From JAXMCI01 sp046349435 (GTDB lineage: Bacteria; Pseudomonadota; Alphaproteobacteria; Dongiales; Dongiaceae), in assembly GCA_046349435.1 (NCBI GenBank), contig JAXMCI010000023.1, forward strand, positions 49,674-113,673: DNA of 64,000 bases, given 5' to 3'. Shown in pieces: positions 33,474-42,067 of this stretch; the first letter of the stretch is position 1, and every line of letters begins with the position of its first letter. The notes beneath the pieces were generated by a model. The model was given only the letters and a program-made list of their open reading frames with translations, made no database searches and was not told where the DNA came from. Made by a program: the position numbers and the translations under genes.

Positions 33474-34472
33474 TCAGGTGCCGCCGCCGGCCGGCGATGC
33501 TGACGAGCGGTACCATTCGATGGTTCGCCGCAGCCCGTCCTCGAGCTCGATCGTCGGCTCGTAGCCGAGATCGCGGCGGGCGGCCCCGATGTTGGGGACG
33601 CGCACCCCGATGTCGGGATAGTCGATGGGCTTGAGCACGATCGCCGAGCGGCTGCCGGCCAGGGCCGCGATCATCCGGGCGAGAGCGAGCACCGTGACGG
33701 TGCTGCGCGGGTCGCCGATGTTGTAGGTGCGGCCGATCGCGGTGTCGCTGCTCATCGCCGCGAGAGCGCCCTGCACGAAGTCATCGACGTAGCACCAGGC
33801 GCGGATCTGGGCGCCTTCGCCATGCACGACGATCGCCTCGCCGGCCAGCGCCCGCCTGACGAAGTTGTGGACGGCTCCGACGCCCGCCTGGTTCGGCCCG
33901 TAGACGTTGAAGGGACGCAGGGTGACTGCGGGCATCCTGTCCCGGACGCCATGGGCGTGGACGACGAACTCGCCGACCAGCTTGCTCATCGCATAGGTCC
34001 AGCGCGGCTCGCCGACCGTCAAGGTCGGCTTGATGTCGCGCTCGGAGACGTCATAGGCGTGGTTGCCGAAGACCTCGCTGGTGGAGAACCCGACGAACCG
34101 CTTCAGCCCCCGCAGGCCCTGGGCGGCCTCCGCGACATTGAAGGTGCCCTTCACGTTCACCTCGAGCACGCGCATCGGATCGGCGATGACCGTGTCGACG
34201 CCGGCGATCGCCGCCGCGTGAATCACGTACTCCACGCCGGGATCCAGGGCTGCGCGCACCGCGGCAATGTCGCGTACGTCGCCGGCCGCCAGCCTCACGT
34301 TGCGATGCCTGAGCACCGGCGCCTTGTTGCCCGCGCTGTTGTGCAGGTTGTCGAACAGCACGACCTCGTTGCGATCGGCCAGCCGTGCTGCGAGGTGGGT
34401 GCCGATGAAGCCCGCGCCGCCGGTGATGAAGATCCTCGATCCGGCGATGTCGGGATCGCGCGGCTGGGTCAT
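33474..34472 (-). CDS. NAD-dependent epimerase/dehydratase of the extended SDR family
   Basis: A 332-residue nucleotide-sugar epimerase. N-terminal GGAGFIGTHLAARL, VEYVIHAAAIAGVD, catalytic Ser/Thr in FSTSEVFGNH, Tyr-x-x-x-Lys in WTYAMSKLVGE, and LRPFNVYGPNQAGVGAVHNF plus RAWCYVDDFVQGAL typical of the UDP-glucose/GalNAc epimerase branch. It likely makes a nucleotide-sugar precursor of the surface polysaccharide. ATGA overlap with the preceding epimerase gene and a one-base gap to the following glycosyltransferase place it inside one transcription unit. Confidence 0.85.
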   Translation of the reverse strand: MTQPRDPDIAGSRIFITGGAGFIGTHLAARLADRNEVVLFDNLHNSAGNKAPVLRHRNVRLAAGDVRDIAAVRAALDPGVEYVIHAAAIAGVDTVIADPMRVLEVNVKGTFNVAEAAQGLRGLKRFVGFSTSEVFGNHAYDVSERDIKPTLTVGEPRWTYAMSKLVGEFVVHAHGVRDRMPAVTLRPFNVYGPNQAGVGAVHNFVRRALAGEAIVVHGEGAQIRAWCYVDDFVQGALAAMSSDTAIGRTYNIGDPRSTVTVLALARMIAALAGSRSAIVLKPIDYPDIGVRVPNIGAARRDLGYEPTIELEDGLRRTIEWYRSSASPAGGGT

Positions 34473-35332
34473 TGGCAGCCCGCCGCCGGCAGCTCGCACC
34501 GCATGAAGTCCTCGATCCGGCGACGCGGTCGCCACCCCGTCCCGCGCAGGGCGGCGTTGTCGCCCATCATGTCGCCCGACCGCTCCTGCACGTCATCCAG
34601 GCTGGCGGCGATGCCGAGCCGGGATTCCATGGCGCGGACCAGCTCGAGAAAGCTGATGTCCTGGTCGCCGCAGAGATTGTAGCAGCCCGGCGGGAACGAC
34701 GGCGCGGTGGCGCGCCGCACGGCCTCGACGACGTCGGCCACGTGAACCGGGGTCATGCGGGGCGCCCCGCCCTCCTTGATCCGCAGCCGGCTGCCATTGT
34801 GCAGGGCATCGGCGACCCGGCGGAACACGCCCGACCGCAGGCCTGCGCCGAACGGGAAGTAGAGACGAAAGATCACCAGCTCGAGGCCGAACAGCGCGGC
34901 GTAGCTGCGGCACACGCTCTCGGCCAGATGCTTGCTGTGCCCGTACCCGTCCGCCGGCGCGGCCGGGTCGGTCTCGCGCATGCGCCGCCCGGCCTGATAG
35001 CCGTAGACGCTGCCCGACGAGAACAGGATGAAGCGGGCAGCCTCGTGGCGCCGGCTCCAATCGAGCAGGTTCTTCGTCGCCAGGACGTTCGAGTCCCAGT
35101 GCCGCTGCCAGTCGGTGCCGCCCAGCTCGGCGGCGCAATGGATGACGACCGCGCCCTTCAGGCGGAGTGCCGGCGGCAGCGGGCTGGCCAGGTCATGGGC
35201 GACGGCGGCGATGCCCTCCGGCGTGCGCGGGTGCCGCGACAATCCCGTGACCTCGCCACGGTCGCGGAGCGCCGTCGCGACGGCGCCGCCGATCGACCCC
35301 GATGCGCCCGTCACGAGAAAGGTCTGCGCCAT
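34469..35332 (-). CDS. NAD-dependent epimerase/reductase, extended SDR family
   Basis: A 287-residue SDR of the NAD-dependent epimerase family: TFLVTGASGSIGGAVATAL at the N-terminus, VVIHCAAELGG, FSSGSVYGYQAG (catalytic Ser), GYGHSKHLAESV (Tyr-x-x-x-Lys), IFRLYFPFGAG and PVHVADVVEAV. It probably acts on a nucleotide sugar as epimerase, 4-reductase or dehydratase. It is the first gene of the minus-strand polysaccharide operon that runs to 28.5 kb; its divergent neighbour is the oxidoreductase/acyltransferase fusion gene. The start at 35332 is chosen because it gives the canonical N-terminus; an ATG at 35365 is an alternative. Confidence 0.85.
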   Translation of the reverse strand: MAQTFLVTGASGSIGGAVATALRDRGEVTGLSRHPRTPEGIAAVAHDLASPLPPALRLKGAVVIHCAAELGGTDWQRHWDSNVLATKNLLDWSRRHEAARFILFSSGSVYGYQAGRRMRETDPAAPADGYGHSKHLAESVCRSYAALFGLELVIFRLYFPFGAGLRSGVFRRVADALHNGSRLRIKEGGAPRMTPVHVADVVEAVRRATAPSFPPGCYNLCGDQDISFLELVRAMESRLGIAASLDDVQERSGDMMGDNAALRGTGWRPRRRIEDFMRCELPAAGCQ

Positions 35333-35535
35333 GCCGTCCGACCCCCCGGGGCGACGCTGCATCATAGCAACGCCGCGCAGGCGAGACAGCGGCTTTCGCC
35401 CTTGCCCGCTCGCACCGCGCGCGTGCCGACGAGACGCCGCCCGCCTCTTGAACGACAGCCCGGGGCCGCATAGCCTGCGCGACGGCTGACGCCGCAGGGG
35501 CCGGATGGCGGCGGTGCGCCGGGGTGGGCTTCCCG
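35333..35535. promoter_or_regulatory. Divergent promoter region of the polysaccharide operon and the fusion gene
   Basis: About 200 bases separate two divergent polysaccharide transcription units and must carry their promoters. No clear -10/-35 box or operator was found by eye. The stretch is GC-rich and without repeats. Confidence 0.4.
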
Positions 35536-37203
35536 ATGAATTCCTACTTGCCGCAACACGCTGCGCCCGACGCGGCCGCCGAATCGTCGGCGCGGCCTGT
35601 CCGCGTTGCCGTCGTCGGCTGCGGCCGCTGGGGCCGGAACCTGGTGCGCAACTTCGCCGAGCTCGGCGCGCTGGCGGCCCTGGTGGATCCCGATGGCGGC
35701 ACCATCGAGGCGCAGCCCGCCGCGCACCAGCCGCTCGCGAGGAGCCTGGAGGCCGTGCTGGCCGACTCCGCGATCGATGCGGTCGCCGTGGCCGCCCCGA
35801 GCACGTTCCACTACGATCTCTCCAGGCGGGCGCTCGAGGCGGGCAAGCACGTCCTGGTGGAGAAGCCGCTCGCGCTGCGGCTGGACCAGGCGGAGGCGCT
35901 GAGCAGGCTAGCCGAGCGGCTCGACCGACGGCTGATGGTCGGCCATCTCATGCAATACCACCCGGCCTTCGTCGCTCTGCGGGAGCATGTTCGGGACGGC
36001 CGTCTGGGAACCGTCCAGTACCTCTATTCCCACCGGCTCAACTTCGGCGCGATCCGGCAGGAGGAGGACGCTCTCTGGTCGCTCGCGCCGCACGACGCCT
36101 CGATGATCCTGTCGCTGGTCGGCGCGGAGCCGGACAGCGTCAGCGCCGCCGGCGCCAGCTATCTCCACCCGTCGATTGCCGACGCAACGACGACGCACCT
36201 GGGCTTTCCGGGCGGGGAGCGAGCCCACATATTCGTCTCCTGGCTGCATCCCTTCAAGGAGCACCGGCTGGTGGTGGTCGGGTCGGCGGGGATGGCCGTG
36301 CTCGACGACGCGCAGCCCTGGGATCGCAAGCTGGTTCTCTACCCGCACCGGGTCGCCTGGAGCGGCGGCAATCCATCGCCCGTCGCGGCGGCGGCCGCAC
36401 CCGTGCCGCTTCCGGCCGCCGAGCCGCTCAAGCTCGAATGCCAGCACTTCCTCGACTGCGTACGGACCGGCGCGCGCCCTCGCACCGACGGGCACGAGGG
36501 CCTGCGCGTGCTGCGGGTCCTGGCACGCGCCAGCGAATCGCTCGCCGCGTCGCGAGGCTCCGAAGCGGGGAGCGGGGCGGCGGTCCCCGCAGCGCGCGTG
36601 GCCCAGCATCACCCGGCGGTCACCATCCACGAATCCGCCTATGTCGATGCCCGCGTGCAGATCGGCGAGGGTACGCGGATCTGGCATTTCAGCCACGTCC
36701 TCAGCGACGTGACGCTGGGGCGCCACGTCAATATCGGCCAGAACGTCGTCATCGGCCCGCGGGTCACGATCGGCAACAACGTCAAGATCCAGAACAACGT
36801 CTCGATCTACGAAGGCGTGACGCTCGAGGACGGCGTCTTCTGCGGACCGTCCTGCGTATTCACGAACGTGAGCAATCCGCGCGCCGAGATCGAGCGCAAG
36901 TCCGAGTTCCGCCCGACCCGGGTCCGGCGCGGCGCGACGATCGGGGCCAATGCAACGATCCTCTGCGGCCATACGCTGGGCGAGTACTGCTTCATCGCCG
37001 CGGGCGCGGTGGTGACGGCGGACGTGCCGGCCTTCGCCCTGTGGTCGGGCGTTCCGGGACGGCGGACCGGCTGGGTGAGCCACGCCGGCCACCGTCTCGG
37101 GCCCGACCTCGTCTGCCCGCAGACCGGCAGGCGATATCGCGAGATCGGAGAGGGTCTGCAGGAAGCGCTCGAGCCTGGCCGGGAGATGCCCGCGAGCCGG
37201 TGA
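35536..37203 (+). CDS. Fused Gfo/Idh/MocA oxidoreductase and left-handed beta-helix acyltransferase
   Basis: A 555-residue two-domain protein. Residues ~25-350 are a Gfo/Idh/MocA oxidoreductase: VRVAVVGCGRWGRNLVRNFAELG, VAAPSTFHYDLS, AGKHVLVEKPLAL (the EKP motif) and VGHLMQYHPAF. Residues ~365-555 are a hexapeptide-repeat acyltransferase: YVDARVQIGEGTRIWHFSHVL, LGRHVNIGQNVVIGPRVTIGNNVKIQNNVSIYEG, VTADVPAFALWSGVP. The halves look like WbpB (UDP-GlcNAc 3-dehydrogenase-type) and WbpD (N-acetyltransferase), consecutive enzymes for 3-amino-3-deoxy sugars, so the fusion probably makes a diacetamido-type sugar nucleotide. The aminotransferase that would act between them is not in this window. ATG at 35536 preferred over GTG at 35524. 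Confidence 0.83.
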   Translation: MNSYLPQHAAPDAAAESSARPVRVAVVGCGRWGRNLVRNFAELGALAALVDPDGGTIEAQPAAHQPLARSLEAVLADSAIDAVAVAAPSTFHYDLSRRALEAGKHVLVEKPLALRLDQAEALSRLAERLDRRLMVGHLMQYHPAFVALREHVRDGRLGTVQYLYSHRLNFGAIRQEEDALWSLAPHDASMILSLVGAEPDSVSAAGASYLHPSIADATTTHLGFPGGERAHIFVSWLHPFKEHRLVVVGSAGMAVLDDAQPWDRKLVLYPHRVAWSGGNPSPVAAAAAPVPLPAAEPLKLECQHFLDCVRTGARPRTDGHEGLRVLRVLARASESLAASRGSEAGSGAAVPAARVAQHHPAVTIHESAYVDARVQIGEGTRIWHFSHVLSDVTLGRHVNIGQNVVIGPRVTIGNNVKIQNNVSIYEGVTLEDGVFCGPSCVFTNVSNPRAEIERKSEFRPTRVRRGATIGANATILCGHTLGEYCFIAAGAVVTADVPAFALWSGVPGRRTGWVSHAGHRLGPDLVCPQTGRRYREIGEGLQEALEPGREMPASR

Positions 37204-37229
37204 GGCGGTACGCGGGCCGGCAGAGAAAA

Positions 37230-37304
37230 TGGTGCCCCGAGTCGGATTTGAACCAACGGCCTACCGCTTACGAAGCGGTTGCTCTACCGCTGAGCTATCG
37301 GGGC
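37230..37304 (-). tRNA. tRNA-Thr(CGT)
   Basis: A 75-base cloverleaf reads on the minus strand: acceptor GCCCCGA pairing with TCGGGGC, D stem GCTC...GAGC, anticodon stem ACCGC/GCGGT with the 7-base loop TTCGTAA, so anticodon CGT (threonine codon ACG), and a T arm containing TTCAAAT. The discriminator A and a genomically encoded CCA end are present. It stands between the fusion gene and the hemY-like gene. Confidence 0.95.
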
Positions 37305-37390
37305 ATCCGGAAGCGGCCGCGCTCAGTCAGGCGGCCAGCGCGGCGGACCCTAATTGACCCGTCTGGCGGCGTCAACCGGCGGCAGGATCG

Positions 37391-38857
37391 TCACCGCGCC
37401 GGACGGCATCGGAGCGGCGGCCGGCGTCCCGGCGGGCGCGGGGGCGGGGGCGGCGAAGCGGGGACCGCGGCGGCGGGCGGCAGGGCCGGCGTCACCGGGA
37501 CCAGCGCGCCGAGGCTGTCGCCCGGCGGCAGCAGCGCCGCCGCCGGGCGCGGCGCGGTGCGCCAGCGCAGCGCGTCGAAGGCGCCGCAATGCGGGCAGCG
37601 GGCGCGCCAGTCGCCGGTGCTGAGCCCGCAGGACTCGCAGATCCAGGAGGGATCGGCCGGCGCCTCGGCGGCGCGCAGCAGCCAGCGGCGCACCGCGGCG
37701 GCGTCGCCGCCCTCCGACTCCTCGAGCCGCGCCATGTCGCGGGCGAACCCGGCGGTCGGCGGGCCGGCGCCGTCGAGATCGAGCGCCGCCTGGAAGTGGC
37801 GGCGCGCCTCGCCGACCAGCCCGGCGGCGAGCGCCGCCTCGCCGGCGGCGCGGTGGCTGGCCGGCTGGTCGGGCTTCCTCGCCGCCAGCGCCTCGAAGCG
37901 GCGGGCACGCTCGATCGCGCTCTCCGCCGGCTCGAGGCGGGCATAGGCGGCGGCGAGCAGCGGGTGCGGCGCCTCCGCCCAGGCCTTCTCGATCAGCTTG
38001 GCGGCCTGGCGGCGGCGGCCGGAGCGGGCCAGCAGCTCGGCCCAGAGGGCGCGCGCCGGCACCAGGTCCGGGGCCAGCCGCGCCGCCTCCTCCAGCGCCG
38101 CGATGGCGCGCGGCGGCGCCATGCCGGGGGCCGCGGCCGCGACCTCCTCGCGGGCCTCCTCGGCCAGCATCACCGCGCGGATCCGCCGGCCCTTGGCGTC
38201 GTCCACCGCCTTCAGCTTCGTCGCCTGGCGCAGGGTCGCGGCGGCGGCGCTCCACCGCCCGTCGCGCAGCTGCAGGTCGAGCAGCGATTCGGCCGCCCAT
38301 GGGGTGTTCGGCCGTTCCTTCAGCGCCCGCTCGGCGAGCGCCAGCGCCGCCGGCCGGTCATTGGCCCGCAGCGCCTGCATGAGCAGGCCGCGGACGCCGA
38401 GGAACGCCGTCTCCTTGCGCTCCAGCATCGCCTCGAAATAGCGCCGCGCCGCCGCCTCGTCGCCGTCGAGCTGGGCCGCCTGCGCGGCCAGCAGCATGGT
38501 CAGCGGCGGCTCGTTGAGCAGCGCCGCTGCCTTGTGCGACTGGCGCTTGGCCTCGGCCGCGTCGCCCGCCGCCACCGCCACCATGCCCTGGGTCAGGGCG
38601 CGGTAGCCGTCGCGCCGCCGCCGCTCGACCCGGCGGCGGGCGATCTGCCGCGGGCTGCGCATGACGAAGCGCCACAGCCGGTAGAGCAGGGCGACGAGCA
38701 CGACCAGGATGAAGATGGCGGCGAGCAGCACCCCGACGGTGGTATCGACGCGGTAGCCCAGCCACTGCAGCGTGACCTCGCCCGGGCGGTCGGCGAGCCA
38801 GACCGCGACGGCCACCAGCACCGCCAGCTTGAGGAAGAAGAAGAGGGTGCGGGCCAT
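37391..38857 (-). CDS. hemY: HemY-like tetratricopeptide membrane protein (haem biosynthesis associated)
   Basis: A 488-residue protein with two N-terminal membrane segments (LFFFLKLAVLVAVAVWLA and VLLAAIFILVVLVALLYRLWRF), a YRALTQGMVAVAAGDAAEAKRQSHKAAAL TPR-like tract repeating through residue ~400, and a zinc-ribbon-type C-terminal CESCG...CPHCG (residues ~415-440). Members of the HemY_N family sit in hem operons of proteobacteria but their function is unproven. It is the last gene of hemC-hemD-mitofilin-like-hemY, starting four bases after the preceding stop. The last ~25 residues (PPPPPRPPGRRPP) look like out-of-frame coding: another frame continues to 37350 with a more natural tail. Confidence 0.82.
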   Translation of the reverse strand: MARTLFFFLKLAVLVAVAVWLADRPGEVTLQWLGYRVDTTVGVLLAAIFILVVLVALLYRLWRFVMRSPRQIARRRVERRRRDGYRALTQGMVAVAAGDAAEAKRQSHKAAALLNEPPLTMLLAAQAAQLDGDEAAARRYFEAMLERKETAFLGVRGLLMQALRANDRPAALALAERALKERPNTPWAAESLLDLQLRDGRWSAAAATLRQATKLKAVDDAKGRRIRAVMLAEEAREEVAAAAPGMAPPRAIAALEEAARLAPDLVPARALWAELLARSGRRRQAAKLIEKAWAEAPHPLLAAAYARLEPAESAIERARRFEALAARKPDQPASHRAAGEAALAAGLVGEARRHFQAALDLDGAGPPTAGFARDMARLEESEGGDAAAVRRWLLRAAEAPADPSWICESCGLSTGDWRARCPHCGAFDALRWRTAPRPAAALLPPGDSLGALVPVTPALPPAAAVPASPPPPPRPPGRRPPLRCRPAR

Positions 38858-38861
38858 CGGC

Positions 38862-40076
38862 TCAGCCCCCGCCGGGGGCGGCGCCCGCGTCGGGCGGACC
38901 GGCCAGCGCCGCCGCCTTCAGCGCGGCCACCGCCTGCTCGGCGGCGAGCCGGGCGCGGGCCGCCGCCAGCCAGTCGGCCGCCGCCTTGCCGGCATCGCCC
39001 TCGAGCCCGCCCATCTCGTCGACCGCGCCGGCGAGATCGTCGGCCTCGAGCTTCGCCTCGGCCCGGGCGATGCGGGCCGGCGGATCGCCGCCCTGCACGT
39101 CGGGGCCGACCGGCCGCACCGTCACCAGCCGCTCGACCCGGCCGAGCAGCTGCTCGCCGAAGCTGCCCTGCGGATTGCCGGCCTGCAGCACGGCCCGCGC
39201 GGTCGCCGGGAAGCCCTGCTTCAGCTCGGCCAGGGTCGGGATGCCCTTGGCCGCAGCCGGCGCGATGGCGTCGAGCGGCGGCGCGATCTGCTTGGCCAGG
39301 TCCGGCTGCTCGGCGACCAGCCGGCGCACCGTGTCGAGCTCGGCGGCGAAGGGGCGGGACTGGCCGAGCGCGGCGGCGAGCTGGCCGACCGCCAGCACCA
39401 TGGCGCCCTGGGGGTTGCGCTGCTTGCGCAGCTCGGCGATCGCGGCGTCGAGCTGCGGCAGCTTGCCGGCGACGCCCTGCAGCGTGGCGAGCTGGCCCTG
39501 CGCCGCGGTCACCTCGCCGCGCAGCGCGTCGACCGCCTGCTGCAGCCGGTCGAGCGCGGCCTGGTCGGCCTGGGCCGCCTGCTGCTGCTGCGGCAGGGCG
39601 GCGGCGAGCTGCTGCAGCTTCTGCTCGAGCTGCGCCAGCCGGTCGGGCAGGCCGGCGATGTCGGCGGGCAGCGCCGGGGCCGCGGGCGCGGCGGCCGCCG
39701 GGGCCGGGGCCGGCCGCTCGGCCAGCGCCTTGACCTGCTGCTCCAGCCCGGCGAGGCGCTCCGGCAGGGCGGTGATGTCGGGCGGCAGCGCGGCGGGTGC
39801 GCCGTCGCCGGCCGGCGCCGCCGGCAGCGCCGCCAGCTTCTGGCCGAGCGCCTCGAGGTTGCGGTCGGTGGTCTCGAGATGCTTGTCGATCGCATCCATC
39901 CGCCGGTCCATGCTGCCGAGGCGCGCCGGGCTGGCGGAGTCGGGGGTCGGCGGCGGCGGCGTGGTGGCGATGGTCTGCGGGCCGCTGAAGAGCGGCTCCC
40001 AGGCGCTGCGGCCGAGCTCCAGGACGACGACCACGACCAGCGCGACGAGCGCCGCCAGCACCGCCGTGCCGACCAC
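38862..40076 (-). CDS. Mitofilin/HemX-like coiled-coil membrane protein
   Basis: The canonical part, from the GTG at 40076, encodes 404 residues: a membrane anchor (VVGTAVLAALVALVVVVVLELG), long Ala/Gln-rich coiled coil (LAQLEQKLQQLAAALPQQQQAAQADQ) and a C-terminal mitofilin-like part (QGFPATARAVLQAG, LGRVERLVTVRPVG, ADWLAAARARLAAEQAV). Such proteins accompany hemD/hemY in alphaproteobacteria and resemble eukaryotic mitofilin. The GTG lies inside the anchor and no ATG, GTG or TTG occurs upstream in this frame back to a stop at 40200, so the true N-terminus (a Pro/Ala-rich leader, ASGRPAEAPPPAGPP) must be reached by frameshift from hemD or by an unseen start. Confidence 0.72.
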   Translation of the reverse strand: MVGTAVLAALVALVVVVVLELGRSAWEPLFSGPQTIATTPPPPTPDSASPARLGSMDRRMDAIDKHLETTDRNLEALGQKLAALPAAPAGDGAPAALPPDITALPERLAGLEQQVKALAERPAPAPAAAAPAAPALPADIAGLPDRLAQLEQKLQQLAAALPQQQQAAQADQAALDRLQQAVDALRGEVTAAQGQLATLQGVAGKLPQLDAAIAELRKQRNPQGAMVLAVGQLAAALGQSRPFAAELDTVRRLVAEQPDLAKQIAPPLDAIAPAAAKGIPTLAELKQGFPATARAVLQAGNPQGSFGEQLLGRVERLVTVRPVGPDVQGGDPPARIARAEAKLEADDLAGAVDEMGGLEGDAGKAAADWLAAARARLAAEQAVAALKAAALAGPPDAGAAPGGG

Positions 40077-40119
40077 GCCGAAGCCGCGCGGCGCCAGCGC
40101 GGCGGCAGGCGGCGGCCCG

Positions 40120-40992
40120 GCCGGCGGCGGCGCCTCGGCCGGGCGCCCGCTCGCCGGAGGCCAGCCGCTGGCCCGCGCCCGCCGGCGCGCGGCCGAGCGT
40201 CACCGGCGGCGCGATCTCCCGGGCCGACTCCTCGGGCTGTTCCGGCTGGTTCTCGGCCAGGGTGGCGTCGACCAGCTGCAGCATGCCCGAGAGGTCGGGC
40301 TTGAGGGCGGAGAGCACGCTGCGCCAGGGCAGCGCCTGGACGGCGTCGGCCACCGCCGGCGACAGGCAGAGCGCCTCGGTCCGGGCCAGCCCGGCATCGA
40401 GCTTCGCGCGCTCCTCCGGCGCGGCCGCCTCGACCAGCTTGACGAAGGTCGCCGCGGTGCGCGGCGAGAAGAACAGCACCCAGCTGAAGCCGCCCTCGCG
40501 CAGCCGCATGCGGGTGTCGGCGGAGAGCCGCTCGGCCGGCTTCGCCTCGTAGAGCACCGCCCGGCGCAGGGTGAAGCCGGCGGCCTCGAGGTCGCCCGCC
40601 AGGTCGCCGGCGACGGCGCTGCCGGCGGCGTGGAAGAGCGGCCCGTCGCCGGGCTGCAGCTTGTCCTTGGCGAGCCGGGCGAGGTCGCGCACGTCGCCGC
40701 CGGCGCTCGACACCTCGGCGAAGCCGGCGGAGCGGGCCGCCGCGGCGGTCGCCTCGCCCACCGCCAGGGCCGGCAGGTCGCGGCGCGGCGACAGCTCGGC
40801 GAAGGCGCGCACCCCGTTGGCGCTGGTGAAGAGCAGCGCCTGCACGCCGGCGAGGTCGAAGGCGGCCTCGCGCAGCACCCGGATCGAGAGCAGCGGCTCG
40901 ATGTCGACCGCGACGCCGCGCTGGCGCAGCGCGTCGGCCAGCGACGCCGCATCCTCCTCGGGCCGGGTGATGAGGGCTCGGTTGTCGGCCAT
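40120..40992 (-). CDS. hemD: Uroporphyrinogen-III synthase (frame continues without a normal stop)
   Basis: The frame from ATG 40992 encodes a HemD-family protein of about 250 residues: RALITRPEEDAASLADALRQRG, LLFTSANGVRAFAEL, ALAVGEATAAAARSAGF, PLFHAAGSAVAGDLAGDLEAAGF, WVLFFSPRTAATF and ALCLSPAVADAV. It closes the linear tetrapyrrole hydroxymethylbilane to uroporphyrinogen III. AGGTGACC lies before the ATG, nine bases after the hemC stop. Beyond about residue 260 the frame stays open far into the next gene (to 38593) without HemD-like sequence, while the mitofilin-like frame has no start. The end position given here is where HemD-type sequence fades; a frameshift or fusion at 40.12-40.20 kb is suspected. 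Confidence 0.82.
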
Positions 40993-41001
40993 GGTCACCT
41001 G

Positions 41002-41961
41002 TCAGGAGCTGGCGCGGAAGAAGGCGGGGTCGGCGCCGGCGCGGAGGGCAACCCCGGCGGCACGGCCGAGTTCCGCCGCCGCCGCCGCCGGCCCGCGCCG
41101 CTCGTCCCGCCGCACGGCGCCGCCGTCCGGCAGCGCGATCAGCGCGCGCAGCCGGAGGTCGCCGCCGGGGCCGGGCTCGGCCAGCGCGGCGATCGGCGTG
41201 CGGCAGGAGCCGTCGAGCTCGGCCAGGCAGGCGCGCTCGGCCGCCACCAGGGTGGCGGTGGCCGGGTCGTCGAGCGGCGCCAGCAGCTCGCGGGCCAGCG
41301 CGTCGTCGGCGCGGATCTCGATGCCGATGGCGCCCTGGGCGACCGCCGGCAGGATCTCGTCGGTCGACAGGATGGCGGTCGCCTTCCCGGCCAGCCCGAG
41401 GCGCTTCAGCCCGGCCAGCGCCAGCAGCGTGGCGTCGACCTCGCCGGCCTCGAGCTTGCGCAGCCGGGTCTGCACGTTGCCGCGCAGCGACACCACCCGG
41501 AGGTCGGGCCGCAGCGCCAGCAGCTGCGCCTGGCGGCGCAGCGAGGCGGTGCCGACCACGGCGCCCTGCGGCAGGGTGGCGATGCTGTCGCCGGTGCGCG
41601 CCAGCAGCGCGTCGCGCGGATCCTCGCGCGGCAGCAGGCAGGCGATCGTCAGCCCGGCCGGCAGCCAGGTCGGCACGTCCTTCATCGAGTGCACCGCGAA
41701 ATCGATGGCGCCGGCCAGCAGCGCCTCCTCGATCTCCTTGGTGAACAGGCCCTTGCCGCCGAGCTCGGCGAGCGGCCGGTCCTGCACCTGGTCGCCGGTG
41801 GTCTTGATGATGCTGAGCTCGATCGCCGCCGGCTCGGCGAGACGGGGATGCGCCGCCGCCAGGCGGCGGCGCAGCTCCTCGGCCTGGAAGAGAGCGAGCG
41901 GGCTGCCGCGCGTACCGATCCGCAGCGGCCCGCCGCGGGCCCGGTTCGGCGTCGCGGTCAT
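41002..41961 (-). CDS. hemC: Porphobilinogen deaminase (hydroxymethylbilane synthase)
   Basis: A 319-residue HemC: LRIGTRGSPLALFQAEELRRRL, TTGDQVQDRPLAELGGKGLFTKEIEEALL, AVHSMKDVPTWLP, RDALLAR, VVGTASLRRQAQLL, LRGNVQTRLRKL and the dipyrromethane-cofactor cysteine in ELDGSCRTPIAA. It polymerises four porphobilinogens into hydroxymethylbilane. ATG at 41961 gives the standard N-terminus. It starts the hemC-hemD-mitofilin-like-hemY operon; tsaD is divergent from it across 106 bases, an arrangement common in alphaproteobacteria. Confidence 0.95.
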   Translation of the reverse strand: MTATPNRARGGPLRIGTRGSPLALFQAEELRRRLAAAHPRLAEPAAIELSIIKTTGDQVQDRPLAELGGKGLFTKEIEEALLAGAIDFAVHSMKDVPTWLPAGLTIACLLPREDPRDALLARTGDSIATLPQGAVVGTASLRRQAQLLALRPDLRVVSLRGNVQTRLRKLEAGEVDATLLALAGLKRLGLAGKATAILSTDEILPAVAQGAIGIEIRADDALARELLAPLDDPATATLVAAERACLAELDGSCRTPIAALAEPGPGGDLRLRALIALPDGGAVRRDERRGPAAAAAELGRAAGVALRAGADPAFFRASS

Positions 41962-42067
41962 GGGCGGCAGACATAGCAGAGGACGGCGGAGGGAGGACAG
42001 AGGACAGATGGCGCGGCGATGGCGCGGCGATGGCGTGCCGCCCGGCGCCTCTGCTACACCCCGGCCC

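Noticed and set aside
37211..37320. Integration site at the tRNA-Thr gene
   Set aside because: No integrase, no duplicated tRNA end and ordinary core genes on one side, so there is no sign of an inserted element.
38593..40998. One 801-residue HemD-type protein
   Set aside because: After about residue 260 the frame is the shadow of the mitofilin-like gene and has no conserved sequence.
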